A stretch of 64,000 nt of DNA, taken from Mesonia oceanica. Lineage in GTDB: Bacteria; Bacteroidota; Bacteroidia; Flavobacteriales; Flavobacteriaceae. The translations under genes were made by a program, and so were the position numbers. Of this stretch, positions 1 through 8,497 are shown piece after piece (position 1 is the first letter of the stretch; the number at the start of each line of letters is the position of its first letter). The notes under the pieces were generated by a model. It searched no databases. It was not told the DNA's origin and saw only the letters and a program-made list of their open reading frames with translations. The stretch is from contig NZ_CABVMM010000014.1 of the NCBI RefSeq assembly GCF_902499555.1, forward strand, positions 62,001 to 126,000, written 5' to 3'.

Positions 1-12
1 TTCCTTTGTTTT

Positions 13-1929
13 ATGAAATTTGTATTCCTTAGCTTCCTCATCATGTGTCCTTTTTTTGGGATTGCACAGCAACCCAACGATTGTGTAAATGCAATCGTGA
101 TTTGCGGGAACGGGAGTTTTAGTTCTAATGCTAGTGGAGCAGGAGTGCAAGAAGTTTCCGGTTGTTCCAGTGAAGAACATAATTCTATTTGGATACGGGT
201 AGATATTGTACAATCAGGTACGTTAGGTTTCGATTTGATTCCTGAAAATACTGATTTATCAGTAGATTATGATTTTTGGGTATATGGTCCCAATGAAGAT
301 TGTTCCAGTTTAACTACGCCTATCCGGTGTTCTACGACAAATCCCATTGCGGCAGGACAAACCAATAATCATACAGGTATTGGTGACGCGGCGATGGAAA
401 CTTTTGAAGGTCCAGGAGAAGATGGAGATAGCTATGTGGAATGGATGAATGTGTTGGATGGAGAATCGTATTATATTGTTATCGATAGACCAGTCGGCAA
501 TGGTGGTTTTGAAATTAATTGGACAGGAACTGTCTCTGAAGGAACCGGAGCATTTCCTGAACCACCTGTGGCAAATTTAATTGCAGATATAGAAGAATGT
601 AGTGATACCGGTAGTGCTAATTTTAATTTAGGAAATTTAAGAAGTAGTATTAATCCGGATTTATCGGAGAATGTGGTCAATTTTTATGAAACTTTAGCCA
701 ATGCTACCGATAATCTTAACCCGTTAGCAGATACTTATACTTCCTCACAAACTATAAAAACCATTTATGCGAAAGTTACCAGTAATCTTACTCAATGTAC
801 CAATGTTACTGAATTCAATTTAATTATTAACCAAATTGAAAACGTGAGTATTGCTGTTTCAGAGAATCCAATCTGTGCTCCAAAAGAAGTAGAAGTCCTA
901 TTTTCAGGATCAGAAAATGCGATAGTAGAATACCAAATTAATGGCGGAAGTACACAAGAAATTCAATTAGATGCTGCAGGAAGCGCTGAAGTTGATCAAT
1001 TTATTAACTCAACTACAGACATTACGGTAATCAATACCTATGTGGAAGACATCGATGGAAGTATTATTTGCTCCGCAAGCCAAAATGAATCTATTAGCGT
1101 AACTATTGCAGGAATTTCAGTAGGTGATAATTTAATCGATTTTTATGAATGTGATGGAAATAAAGACGGGAAGGTTGTTTACCATTTAACAAGCAATGAT
1201 TCCATTGCGTTGTCAAATGTGGGGAGCGGTTATCAAGTCAATTATTATACTTCTCAAGATGAAGCAGAGCATAGAAATAATCCAATAATTACCCCTGCTT
1301 CTTTTGAAAATACCACCTCCCTTCCACAAGAAATCTGGGTAAGAGTAGAAGATGCAAGTTTTACCGATTGCTATGCAATAAGCAGTTTTCAATTAGATGC
1401 CTATACCGATGCGCCACCAAGTTTTGAGGTAAAACGAAGTAATTTGAATTTTGAAGAACAACATAGCATCACCATTTCTAACGTTACCGGAATAGGAACC
1501 TATGAATTTAGCATCAATGGTGAAGATTGGAAACAGCCGGATGAAACCAATACGTTAACTTTAACCGTAGAAGGTGGCGGACAATTTGTAGTTACGGGGC
1601 GTCATACCGAAGGTTGTGGAAGCAGTTTTAAAACTACCACCTTTATTGATTATCCCAGGTTTTTTACGCCTAACCAAGACGGTATTCATGATACGTGGAA
1701 TATAAAAGGCTTTCAGCAACAAAACGCTGACGCAAAAATTTTAATTTTCACAAGGTTCGGGAAGCTTTTAAAAAGTTTATCACCTTCTTCAAGAGGTTGG
1801 GATGGAAGCTATCACGGAAAACAAATGCCTTCTAACGATTATTGGTTTTTGGTAGAATACGTAGAGCAACTTCCAGACGGGACCACCATCAATAAATCTT
1901 TCAAAAGTAATTTTACGTTAAAACGCTAA
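13..1929 (+). CDS. T9SS type B sorting domain surface protein
   Basis: This is a 638-residue secreted or surface-attached protein. Residues 1-18 form a signal peptide with a hydrophobic core, followed by QQ. The next ~170 residues carry paired cysteines and a Trp/Asp-rich beta-sandwich-like region common at the start of such Bacteroidota proteins. The middle is beta-rich and Asn/Thr/Ser-rich. The last ~89 residues, from FFTPNQDG at 550, form the gliding motility-associated (CHU_C type) C-terminal domain that directs export through the type IX secretion system and retention at the cell surface. The ligand or adhesive role cannot be read from the sequence. Only 12 bases precede the start, so its promoter and any operon partner lie outside the window. 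Confidence 0.85.
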   Translation: MKFVFLSFLIMCPFFGIAQQPNDCVNAIVICGNGSFSSNASGAGVQEVSGCSSEEHNSIWIRVDIVQSGTLGFDLIPENTDLSVDYDFWVYGPNEDCSSLTTPIRCSTTNPIAAGQTNNHTGIGDAAMETFEGPGEDGDSYVEWMNVLDGESYYIVIDRPVGNGGFEINWTGTVSEGTGAFPEPPVANLIADIEECSDTGSANFNLGNLRSSINPDLSENVVNFYETLANATDNLNPLADTYTSSQTIKTIYAKVTSNLTQCTNVTEFNLIINQIENVSIAVSENPICAPKEVEVLFSGSENAIVEYQINGGSTQEIQLDAAGSAEVDQFINSTTDITVINTYVEDIDGSIICSASQNESISVTIAGISVGDNLIDFYECDGNKDGKVVYHLTSNDSIALSNVGSGYQVNYYTSQDEAEHRNNPIITPASFENTTSLPQEIWVRVEDASFTDCYAISSFQLDAYTDAPPSFEVKRSNLNFEEQHSITISNVTGIGTYEFSINGEDWKQPDETNTLTLTVEGGGQFVVTGRHTEGCGSSFKTTTFIDYPRFFTPNQDGIHDTWNIKGFQQQNADAKILIFTRFGKLLKSLSPSSRGWDGSYHGKQMPSNDYWFLVEYVEQLPDGTTINKSFKSNFTLKR

Positions 1930-1939
1930 TCACCCGTTT

Positions 1940-1955
1940 TAAATTTGTAAATTTG
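1940..1955 (+). promoter_or_regulatory. Tandem -7 promoter elements of recR
   Basis: The octamer TAAATTTG occurs twice end to end (1940-1947 and 1948-1955). Both copies fit the Bacteroidota sigma-A -7 consensus TAnnTTTG. The recR start codon is at 1961, so a transcript from either copy would have a leader of only a few bases or none. Confidence 0.5.
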
Positions 1956-1960
1956 CAGCT

Positions 1961-2578
1961 ATGGATTTTTCTTCAAAATTGTTGGAAAATGCTGTACATG
2001 AGATGGCACAACTTCCGGGAATTGGAAAGCGTACAGCGTTACGTTTAGTCTTACATTTATTAAAACAGCCTGAAGAGCAAACTACGCATTTGGCAAAAGC
2101 TTTGGTAGATTTAAAAACCGAAGTGAAATTTTGTAAAAACTGTCATAATATTAGTGATTACGATGTATGCGAAATTTGCGCCAGTCCCAATCGCGAAAAA
2201 AGTATCGTTTGTGTAGTAGAAGATGTTCGCGATGTGATGGCTATTGAAAATACCAGTCAATATAAAGGTTTGTATCATGTTTTGGGAGGGAAAATAAGTC
2301 CGATGGATGGTGTTGGACCCAATCAATTGCATATTTCAACTTTGATAGATAAGGTGAAAAGGGGAGAAGTAACTGAAATCATCTTTGCTTTAAGTAGCAC
2401 GATGGAGGGTGATACAACCAATTTTTACATATATAAACAGTTACAGGATTTTGAAGTGACTACTTCTACTATTGCACGGGGAATTGGCGTAGGGGACGAA
2501 CTGGAATATGCCGATGAGGTGACTTTAGGGAGAAGTATTTTACACCGTGTACCTTTTGAAAATTCACTAAAATCATAG
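1961..2578 (+). CDS. recR: Recombination mediator protein RecR
   Basis: RecR works with RecO, and in some species RecF, to load RecA on gapped DNA during recombinational repair in the cytoplasm. The 205-residue length is normal. A helix-hairpin-helix lies at about residues 18-34 (LPGIGKRTA). A four-cysteine zinc finger follows at C58, C61, C70 and C73. A Toprim domain spans roughly residues 80-175, starting near VCVVED and including a [10 protein letters not shown] segment near the end. The gene lies 31 bases after the surface-protein gene but has its own overlapping -7 elements, so it is probably transcribed separately. Confidence 0.97.
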   Translation: MDFSSKLLENAVHEMAQLPGIGKRTALRLVLHLLKQPEEQTTHLAKALVDLKTEVKFCKNCHNISDYDVCEICASPNREKSIVCVVEDVRDVMAIENTSQYKGLYHVLGGKISPMDGVGPNQLHISTLIDKVKRGEVTEIIFALSSTMEGDTTNFYIYKQLQDFEVTTSTIARGIGVGDELEYADEVTLGRSILHRVPFENSLKS

Positions 2579-2767
2579 TCGAATTGATGGAACATTAATT
2601 AGCTATTTTTATTACTTTATGAAAATAATATTAGCAGATTAAATGTTACATCACAATCATTAATCATCAAAACGGTAGGTTTTACATTAATTGTTTTTAA
2701 ATGAAGGAAGTACTAATTAAGCATTTTAAAACTATTATTTTATCTCAAAAAAATCAATAAGTAGTAA

Positions 2768-3340
2768 ATGAAGGTGCTAACTTTAAACACTAAATCTTTT
2801 GAGGCAAATAGTTTGAGATTGATGTCAAAACTTGATGCCGCACCAGATTTAGTTGTAGGTATATTAACTGGTGGTGGCTATGTGTTAGAAGCTATTAAAA
2901 CACATCCTAATATTAAAGACTGCTTGTTTGAGGTTGTTACTTTACAAAGAACATCTACCCATTTTAAACAACGTTATCTAAAACCGATTTTTTCGATTTT
3001 GCCGTATTTCATTTTAAATTGGTTCCGGGTTTTGGAATCAAAAAAAGTAAAGCATAAAATTTCTAATTTAGATCAGAATAAATTGCAGGAGACCAAATTA
3101 GAATTTAATTTAGAAAGTGAAGATTCAAGCTTTATCAAAAAAATTCTTATTGTAGATGATGCTATAGATACAGGAAAGACAATGTTCATTGTAAAAAACA
3201 ATTTGCAAAAAAAGTTTCCTCATGCAACAATAGAAATAGCAGTAATGACTTGGACTATTGAAACTTCGGTTGTAAAACCAGATTATTATATGTATAAAAA
3301 TACACTACTAAGATTTCCTTGGTCTAATGATTATAAGTAA
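2768..3340 (+). CDS. Type I phosphoribosyltransferase-like protein
   Basis: This 190-residue protein carries the PRPP-binding motif of type I phosphoribosyltransferases at residues 126-138 (ILIVDDAIDTGKT), with the acidic pair D130/D131 and the phosphate-binding DTGKT loop. An N-terminal GILTGGG segment near residue 31 fits the pyrophosphate loop. The middle (about 65-90) is hydrophobic and may pack on a membrane or partner. The substrate base is unknown; it does not look like a standard purine or pyrimidine salvage enzyme. It overlaps the following HAD gene by 14 bases, so the two are probably made together. Both genes are visibly richer in A+T than recR and the E2 gene on either side, which hints at horizontal transfer. 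Confidence 0.75.
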   Translation: MKVLTLNTKSFEANSLRLMSKLDAAPDLVVGILTGGGYVLEAIKTHPNIKDCLFEVVTLQRTSTHFKQRYLKPIFSILPYFILNWFRVLESKKVKHKISNLDQNKLQETKLEFNLESEDSSFIKKILIVDDAIDTGKTMFIVKNNLQKKFPHATIEIAVMTWTIETSVVKPDYYMYKNTLLRFPWSNDYK

Positions 3341-3962
3341 TAAAAAAGTAAATAAAAAAGTACTTGTAATAGATTTAGATGGTACGCTATATCGTATAAA
3401 TACCTTTCATTTTTTTATCAAGTATCTGCTGAATTTTAGTTTAAAAAAACTTCATGTTAAATTATTGTATACTCTTTTAAAAGCTATCTTTTTAAGACTG
3501 CTGAAGATTGTTAATCATTCTAAAATGAAATTTCTAATCTTAAAAGCTATTAAAGAATATGATGAAATAGATATGGAGGGTTTTGTGTCTAGTTTAAAAG
3601 AATATAGAAACCAATTGCAAATACTTGAAGATGCTACTTTTGGTATTAAAATTTTAGCTACTGCAGCGCCAGATTGCTATGCGAAAATTATAGCTTTAAA
3701 TGAAAGATTTGATGTTTGTTTAGCAACAAATACCCCTGTAGCTAACTATCAACATGATTTTGAAAATGTTAGAAATGTTAAAAAACAGGGAGTTGTCCAT
3801 TATTTAAATTCAATTGAAGTAAACCACTTAGATACTATGGTAACAGATCACTATGATGATTTACCTTTAATGAAAATCTCTAAACAGGTAGTTTTAGTAA
3901 ATCCAAGTAAAGAGACAAAAGATATTCTCAAAAAAAACCAAATATTTTTTAATATTGTATAG
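3327..3962 (+). CDS. HAD superfamily hydrolase, partner of upstream PRTase
   Basis: This is a 211-residue haloacid dehalogenase-type hydrolase, most likely a phosphatase. Motif I is at residues 16-20 (DLDGT), giving nucleophile D16 and acid/base D18. A C-terminal motif with DHYDDLPL supplies the metal-binding acidic residues. The stretch after motif I (about 25-60) is hydrophobic and Lys/Leu-rich, as in HAD-IB (SerB-like) proteins that act near membranes. The start codon lies inside the preceding PRTase gene in another frame, so translational coupling is likely. The pairing suggests that one enzyme makes or uses a phosphoribosylated compound and the other removes a phosphate, but no glycosyltransferase or prenyltransferase neighbour identifies the pathway. 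Confidence 0.75.
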   Translation: MIISNKKVNKKVLVIDLDGTLYRINTFHFFIKYLLNFSLKKLHVKLLYTLLKAIFLRLLKIVNHSKMKFLILKAIKEYDEIDMEGFVSSLKEYRNQLQILEDATFGIKILATAAPDCYAKIIALNERFDVCLATNTPVANYQHDFENVRNVKKQGVVHYLNSIEVNHLDTMVTDHYDDLPLMKISKQVVLVNPSKETKDILKKNQIFFNIV

Positions 3963-4077
3963 AAGAAAAAGAATTAAGATTTATTTAGGTTGATGTTTTA
4001 AATTTATTTAACCTTATGATTGATTTTTTAATTAAATTCGCAATCGATAATAAAAAAAACACCTTCAAGTTAACAAT

Positions 4078-5379
4078 ATGGCAAGATTTGAACTGAAATT
4101 ACCCAAAATGGGAGAGAGTGTTGCGGAAGCAACAATAACTAATTGGTTAAAAGAAGTTGGTGATACCATCGAAGAAGACGAAGCAGTATTGGAAATTGCC
4201 ACCGATAAGGTGGATAGCGAAGTTCCCAGTGAAGTAGATGGGGTCTTGGTAGAAAAACTTTTTGAACCCGATGATGTAGTTCAAGTAGGGCAAACCATAG
4301 CGATTATAGAAACCGAAGGCGAAGTAGAACAAAGTGAAGCCACTACTTCAACAAAAGAATCTTCAGCAAACGTAGCTGCTGTTGAAGAAACTGTAAGCCA
4401 AGCTAAAGCTACGGCGAGTAACGATGATTATTCTGATAGTGAGCGTTTTTATTCTCCGTTAGTGAAGAATATTGCCAAAGAAGAAAATATAGGATTAGAT
4501 GAACTTGAAAATGTAAAAGGTACCGGTAAAGATGGCCGTGTCACCAAAGACGATATTTTAGCGTACGTAAAAAATAGAGGGCAACAACAACCGCAAGCGG
4601 CTTCAAAACCGGCTAGTGCTCCTCAAAAAGCTGCACCTAAACCAACAGCAGCACCTATCAGCGTAAATGGGGAAGATGAAATTATTGAAATGACCCGAAT
4701 GGGCAAAATGATTTCTCACCATATGGTGAATAGTGTACAAACTTCAGCACACGTACAATCTTTTATTGAAGTAGATGTTACTAAAATCTGGAATTGGAGA
4801 AATAAAGTAAAAAATGAATTCGCTAAGCGTGAAGGGGAAAAGTTAACCTTTACTCCAATTTTTATGGAAGCGGTAGCAAAAGCCATCAAAGACTTCCCGT
4901 TGATTAATATTTCGGTTGATGGAGATAAAATTATCAAACGTAAAAATATTAATTTAGGAATGGCAGCCGCACTTCCTGATGGGAACTTGATTGTACCGGT
5001 AATTCATAATGCAGACCAGTTAAACTTAGTTGGTTTAGCCAAAAAAGTAAATGACTTGGCCAATCGTGCACGTGGAGGAAAATTAAAACCGGACGAAACC
5101 CAAGGCGGAACCTATACCGTAACCAATGTGGGAACTTTTGGCAGTGTATTAGGAACACCAATTATCAATCAACCACAAGTAGGGATTTTAGCTTTAGGAG
5201 CGATTAGAAAAGTTCCTGCGGTAATAGAAACCCCGGAAGGTGATTTTATAGGAATCAGACACAAAATGTTCCTATCGCATAGTTATGACCACCGTGTGGT
5301 TAATGGAGCTTTAGGTGGACAGTTCGTACAACGCGTAGCTCAATACTTAGAAGCTTTTGATGAAGATAGGGATTTTTAA
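4078..5379 (+). CDS. 2-oxoacid dehydrogenase E2 (dihydrolipoamide acyltransferase)
   Basis: This 433-residue E2 component transfers acyl groups from lipoamide to coenzyme A in a 2-oxoacid dehydrogenase complex, most likely branched-chain or mixed 2-oxoacid. The lipoyl domain spans about 1-77, with the lipoylated lysine at K44 in ATDKVDS. An Ala/Glu/Thr/Ser linker leads to a peripheral subunit-binding domain at about 123-165, then an Ala/Pro/Lys linker. The catalytic acyltransferase domain starts near 195. The catalytic histidine is H405 in DHRVVNG. The usual HxxxDG motif reads HxxxNG here, with N409 in place of Asp. The gene stands alone; E1 and E3 are not in the window. A strong hairpin terminator follows. 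Confidence 0.9.
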   Translation: MARFELKLPKMGESVAEATITNWLKEVGDTIEEDEAVLEIATDKVDSEVPSEVDGVLVEKLFEPDDVVQVGQTIAIIETEGEVEQSEATTSTKESSANVAAVEETVSQAKATASNDDYSDSERFYSPLVKNIAKEENIGLDELENVKGTGKDGRVTKDDILAYVKNRGQQQPQAASKPASAPQKAAPKPTAAPISVNGEDEIIEMTRMGKMISHHMVNSVQTSAHVQSFIEVDVTKIWNWRNKVKNEFAKREGEKLTFTPIFMEAVAKAIKDFPLINISVDGDKIIKRKNINLGMAAALPDGNLIVPVIHNADQLNLVGLAKKVNDLANRARGGKLKPDETQGGTYTVTNVGTFGSVLGTPIINQPQVGILALGAIRKVPAVIETPEGDFIGIRHKMFLSHSYDHRVVNGALGGQFVQRVAQYLEAFDEDRDF

Positions 5380-5401
5380 ATTATAGAATATAGATTACAA
5401 G

Positions 5402-5428
5402 AAAGCCTCAAGAAATTGAGGCTTTTTT
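5402..5428. terminator. Bidirectional hairpin terminator between E2 gene and sbcC
   Basis: A perfect 9-bp stem (AAAGCCTCA at 5402-5410 with TGAGGCTTT at 5417-5425) has a 6-base loop. It ends in a T run on the plus strand and has A's before it, so it can stop both convergent genes. Confidence 0.85.
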
Positions 5429-8400
5429 TATACAATCTTCAAATTACTATAGCCTTGTCCGTTTTGTGTAAGTTGAATTTGTGTAGCGATGCGCTCTTTT
5501 AAACTTTCTACATGGCTAATCACCCCAATCATTTTGGAAGATTCTGCTTGTAAAACTTCTAAGGTATCTAGCGTCTGGTCTAAAGTTTCCGGATCTAAGG
5601 TCCCAAAACCTTCATCGATAAAAAGACTATTGATTTCGATATTTCGGGAAGCTAAATCAGAAAGTGCCAAGGCCAAAGCTAAACTCAAAATAAAAGTTTC
5701 TCCACCCGAAAGGGTTTTGATAGAACGACGTTGGCGACCCATATGTTCATCAATGGCAACTAAACTATCGTCTTCCTCATCAGTGGGTTGGTCAATGCGG
5801 TAGCGATCGCTCAAATGCATCAAACGTTTGTTAGCTAGTTGCAGCAATTGCGCTAAGGTTAAATCTTGCGCAAAATCGTTAAACTTATTTCCGGTTTTAT
5901 CGCCAATCAAATCATTTAAGATTTTCCAGTGTTCAGATTGTTCTAATTCTTTTCCAATCTCATGTTGTAGCTTTTTAATTTTATTTAAATTTTCTGTTTG
6001 GTTTTTCAATAAGCGCGAAACTTCATTGAGTTCTTCCTCATTTTTGGTCAAGCTTTCTTTTTCTTGCTGGAGTTTTTCCTGTAATTGTTCTAAACTTGTT
6101 TCAGTGTCTTTTTCCTTTAGCAACTTAATCTCTTCCTGTAATTTTTGCTGAAGTGTTTTTAATTCAATATTCTTTTGTTGAAGCTGCTCTCGTTCTTTTT
6201 GCCAAGTTTGCGCTTCGTAAGCTGAAAGTCTTAGGGATAAAGCTTTTTCGATACTAGCATAGCCTTTTGCTTGTAATTTGTTGGACAAGTTTAGATTTAG
6301 TTTTTCCAACTGCTGGTTAACTTCTGCTAGGCTCTTTTCAGTAGTTGCTAACAGTTGCTGCTGTTGGTAGATATTTTGCTCATTACGGTTCCAGGAAGTT
6401 TCTGCAGTGCTAATTTCATTTTCAAAATGGGTCCCTTTAAAAAGTGATTCAATGGCTTCACTTTTTGCTTTTCCTTTGGTAATCAGTTCTGCTAACTCTT
6501 TTACTTTTTCTGCTAAGTTTTGAAGTTGGTCTAAGTCTTCCTGAAGTCGTTTTGCTTGGTCTAATTCTTTTACATTAGTTTCTAGTTTCGTTTCCATTTC
6601 AGCAAAAGATTGCTCTTTTCTCTGCTGAAGAATTACCTTGAAATTTTCTTCAAACTCCTTTTCTTTTTCAGCTAACAGTTTTTCAGTTGGTGTAAATTCT
6701 TTTTCAAGCTTTTCCTGTTGCTGCCGAAATTGTTGAAGTTGCGTTTCTAATTGCGTTAACTCTTTTTGTAATTGCTGAATTGTTTTTTGCAACTGCTCAA
6801 CCTCTGTTTTTAAAGAGTTTTCAACTTCGGGATGTGCTGAAGCAAAAGGGTGATGAGTCGATCCGCACAACGGGCAAGGTTCATTTTCTACTAAATCTTT
6901 GCGATAATCTTCCAATTTTTTTTGCAATTGCTCAACTTCTAAAGTTTTTTGCTTGGCTTCTAGCTGTGCATTTTTCAGTTTTAATTCTTGCTGAAGTTTT
7001 TCAACTTGTTGAGGTAATTTTTTTAAGGAATCACCTAAACTTTGAAGCTCTTTTGTTTTTTGATCAATTTCTTTTTTGAGTTGTTGAATTTCAAAACTTT
7101 CTTTTTCTGCTGCTCGATTCAGTTTTAATTGTTGCTGAATTTCTTCTTGCCAAACAGGAATATATTTTTCTTGGAGCTGAAATTTCTCTTTCAATTTTTC
7201 AAAAGAAGAAGATTTTTCAGCTTGTTTTTCTTTTACTTCTTGCAAAAAAACTTTTGTATTCGAGGGTTTCGATGCAAACTGAAAACCTTTCATAAACCCG
7301 GAAATATTTTGTTCTGAAGTCTTATAAATCGATAATAATTCGCTTCGTTCTGAAATTAATCTTCTAAGGTTCTCTTTATAGATAGCTAATTTATCTGAAG
7401 CATTTTCTGGAGTGATCTCGAGTTGAAATGTTGATGAAAATTCAGTTTGTAAATGCGTTCGTTGTTGGTTGAATTCTTTTAAATAATGCTGAATTTTAGC
7501 AATTTCTTCCGTATTCTTTTTTTGCTCGTTTTGTAAGTTTTGCCACAAATTCAATTCTTCTGAGAACAATTGAATTTCTTCATGCTGTTTGAGCTGACTG
7601 CCTTTGTCCTTTTCAAATGTAGTGGTTGCAGCTTCCACTTCAGTAATTTGCTTTTCTGTAGTTGAAAGTTGATTTTGCTGTTCTTGCAACTTCTTTTTTA
7701 ACTGAAGTGCTTCTGCGTTTTTTTCAATAGAAAGACTTAGATTTTTCTTTTCCAATTGAAGTTTTTCAGCCTGATTTTGTTTTTCCGCATAAACTTCTTC
7801 AGCTAATAATTGTTCTCTAAAGGTTTCAATTTTTAAACGCTTTCCTTCAATTTGCGTTCCTATTTCTTTATATTTTAAATACGCTTCCTGACCGATGTTT
7901 CTGTAAATTTGCGTTCCGGTAATCTTTTCGAGTAAAGCACCACGTTCCTTTTTGGGTACTTGCAAGAACTTAGCAAATTCACCTTGCGCTAAGACTACCG
8001 ATTTGATAAACTGGTCGTAACTTAGTCCAATTAATTCTTCATTTTTGCCGGGCACATCAGATTTTTTTAAATCGAGATGCCCGCTTTCCAAGTTTGCCAA
8101 TTCCATATGGTAATCCCGAAGGTTTCCGGTTCTAGCGGTAGAAATTTCCCAAGTGGAAGCAAAAATTCCTTGTTTACATTCGTAAGTGATTTTGGCGTAG
8201 GCTTCTTGCTGATTTCGGGTAAGAATAGCTCCTTTCTTAAGAACTTCTGTGGTACTCAATTTTCCCAATCTTGGTACTTGATTAAACAAGGCCAAGGAAA
8301 TTACATCGAGAATCGTAGTTTTTCCACTTCCGGTAGGTCCGGTAATCGCAAATAAACTGTTCTGCAAAAACGGTTCTTTAGTAAAATCTATTTCGTGCTC

Positions 8401-8448
8401 GCCGCGCAGCGAGTTAATATTTTTAAAAGCTATTTTTAATATTTTCAT
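5428..8448 (-). CDS. sbcC: Exonuclease subunit SbcC (Rad50-like ATPase)
   Basis: SbcC is the ATPase of the SbcCD nuclease, which cleaves hairpins and DNA ends during repair and replication. The 1006-residue protein has a Walker A motif near residues 37-46 (GPTGSGKTT). Two very long Gln/Glu/Lys/Leu-rich coiled-coil arms flank a zinc hook with the CPLCG motif in the middle. The C-terminal lobe carries the ABC signature SGGETF and Walker B (LFIDEGFGTLD). It follows sbcD on the same strand with a 49-base gap that holds a small palindromic repeat. The coiled-coil composition produces long antisense open frames that are not genes. Confidence 0.95.
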   Translation of the reverse strand: MKILKIAFKNINSLRGEHEIDFTKEPFLQNSLFAITGPTGSGKTTILDVISLALFNQVPRLGKLSTTEVLKKGAILTRNQQEAYAKITYECKQGIFASTWEISTARTGNLRDYHMELANLESGHLDLKKSDVPGKNEELIGLSYDQFIKSVVLAQGEFAKFLQVPKKERGALLEKITGTQIYRNIGQEAYLKYKEIGTQIEGKRLKIETFREQLLAEEVYAEKQNQAEKLQLEKKNLSLSIEKNAEALQLKKKLQEQQNQLSTTEKQITEVEAATTTFEKDKGSQLKQHEEIQLFSEELNLWQNLQNEQKKNTEEIAKIQHYLKEFNQQRTHLQTEFSSTFQLEITPENASDKLAIYKENLRRLISERSELLSIYKTSEQNISGFMKGFQFASKPSNTKVFLQEVKEKQAEKSSSFEKLKEKFQLQEKYIPVWQEEIQQQLKLNRAAEKESFEIQQLKKEIDQKTKELQSLGDSLKKLPQQVEKLQQELKLKNAQLEAKQKTLEVEQLQKKLEDYRKDLVENEPCPLCGSTHHPFASAHPEVENSLKTEVEQLQKTIQQLQKELTQLETQLQQFRQQQEKLEKEFTPTEKLLAEKEKEFEENFKVILQQRKEQSFAEMETKLETNVKELDQAKRLQEDLDQLQNLAEKVKELAELITKGKAKSEAIESLFKGTHFENEISTAETSWNRNEQNIYQQQQLLATTEKSLAEVNQQLEKLNLNLSNKLQAKGYASIEKALSLRLSAYEAQTWQKEREQLQQKNIELKTLQQKLQEEIKLLKEKDTETSLEQLQEKLQQEKESLTKNEEELNEVSRLLKNQTENLNKIKKLQHEIGKELEQSEHWKILNDLIGDKTGNKFNDFAQDLTLAQLLQLANKRLMHLSDRYRIDQPTDEEDDSLVAIDEHMGRQRRSIKTLSGGETFILSLALALALSDLASRNIEINSLFIDEGFGTLDPETLDQTLDTLEVLQAESSKMIGVISHVESLKERIATQIQLTQNGQGYSNLKIV

Positions 8449-8464
8449 TGAAATACGAGCTTGT

Positions 8465-8485
8465 CAACTCGAGCGGAGTCGAGTG
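8465..8485. repeat. REP-like intergenic palindrome, copy 1
   Basis: The 21-base sequence CAACTCGAGCGGAGTCGAGTG is an imperfect palindrome lying between sbcD and sbcC. Its first 19 bases match the reverse complement of the repeat at 55011-55030 with one difference, and it shares the core GAGCGGAGTCGA with 51933-51954. Confidence 0.6.
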
Positions 8486-8497
8486 ATTGTTCATTCG

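Noticed and set aside
2701..2760. A 19-codon frame (MKEVLIKHFK...) just upstream of the PRTase gene, as a possible leader peptide
   Set aside because: It is short and AT-rich, and no promoter, attenuator hairpin or conserved pattern supports it.
5489..8355. Several open frames on the plus strand opposite sbcC
   Set aside because: They mirror the repetitive Gln/Glu/Lys coiled-coil coding sequence of sbcC and have Phe/Leu/Ser-rich products with no promoter.
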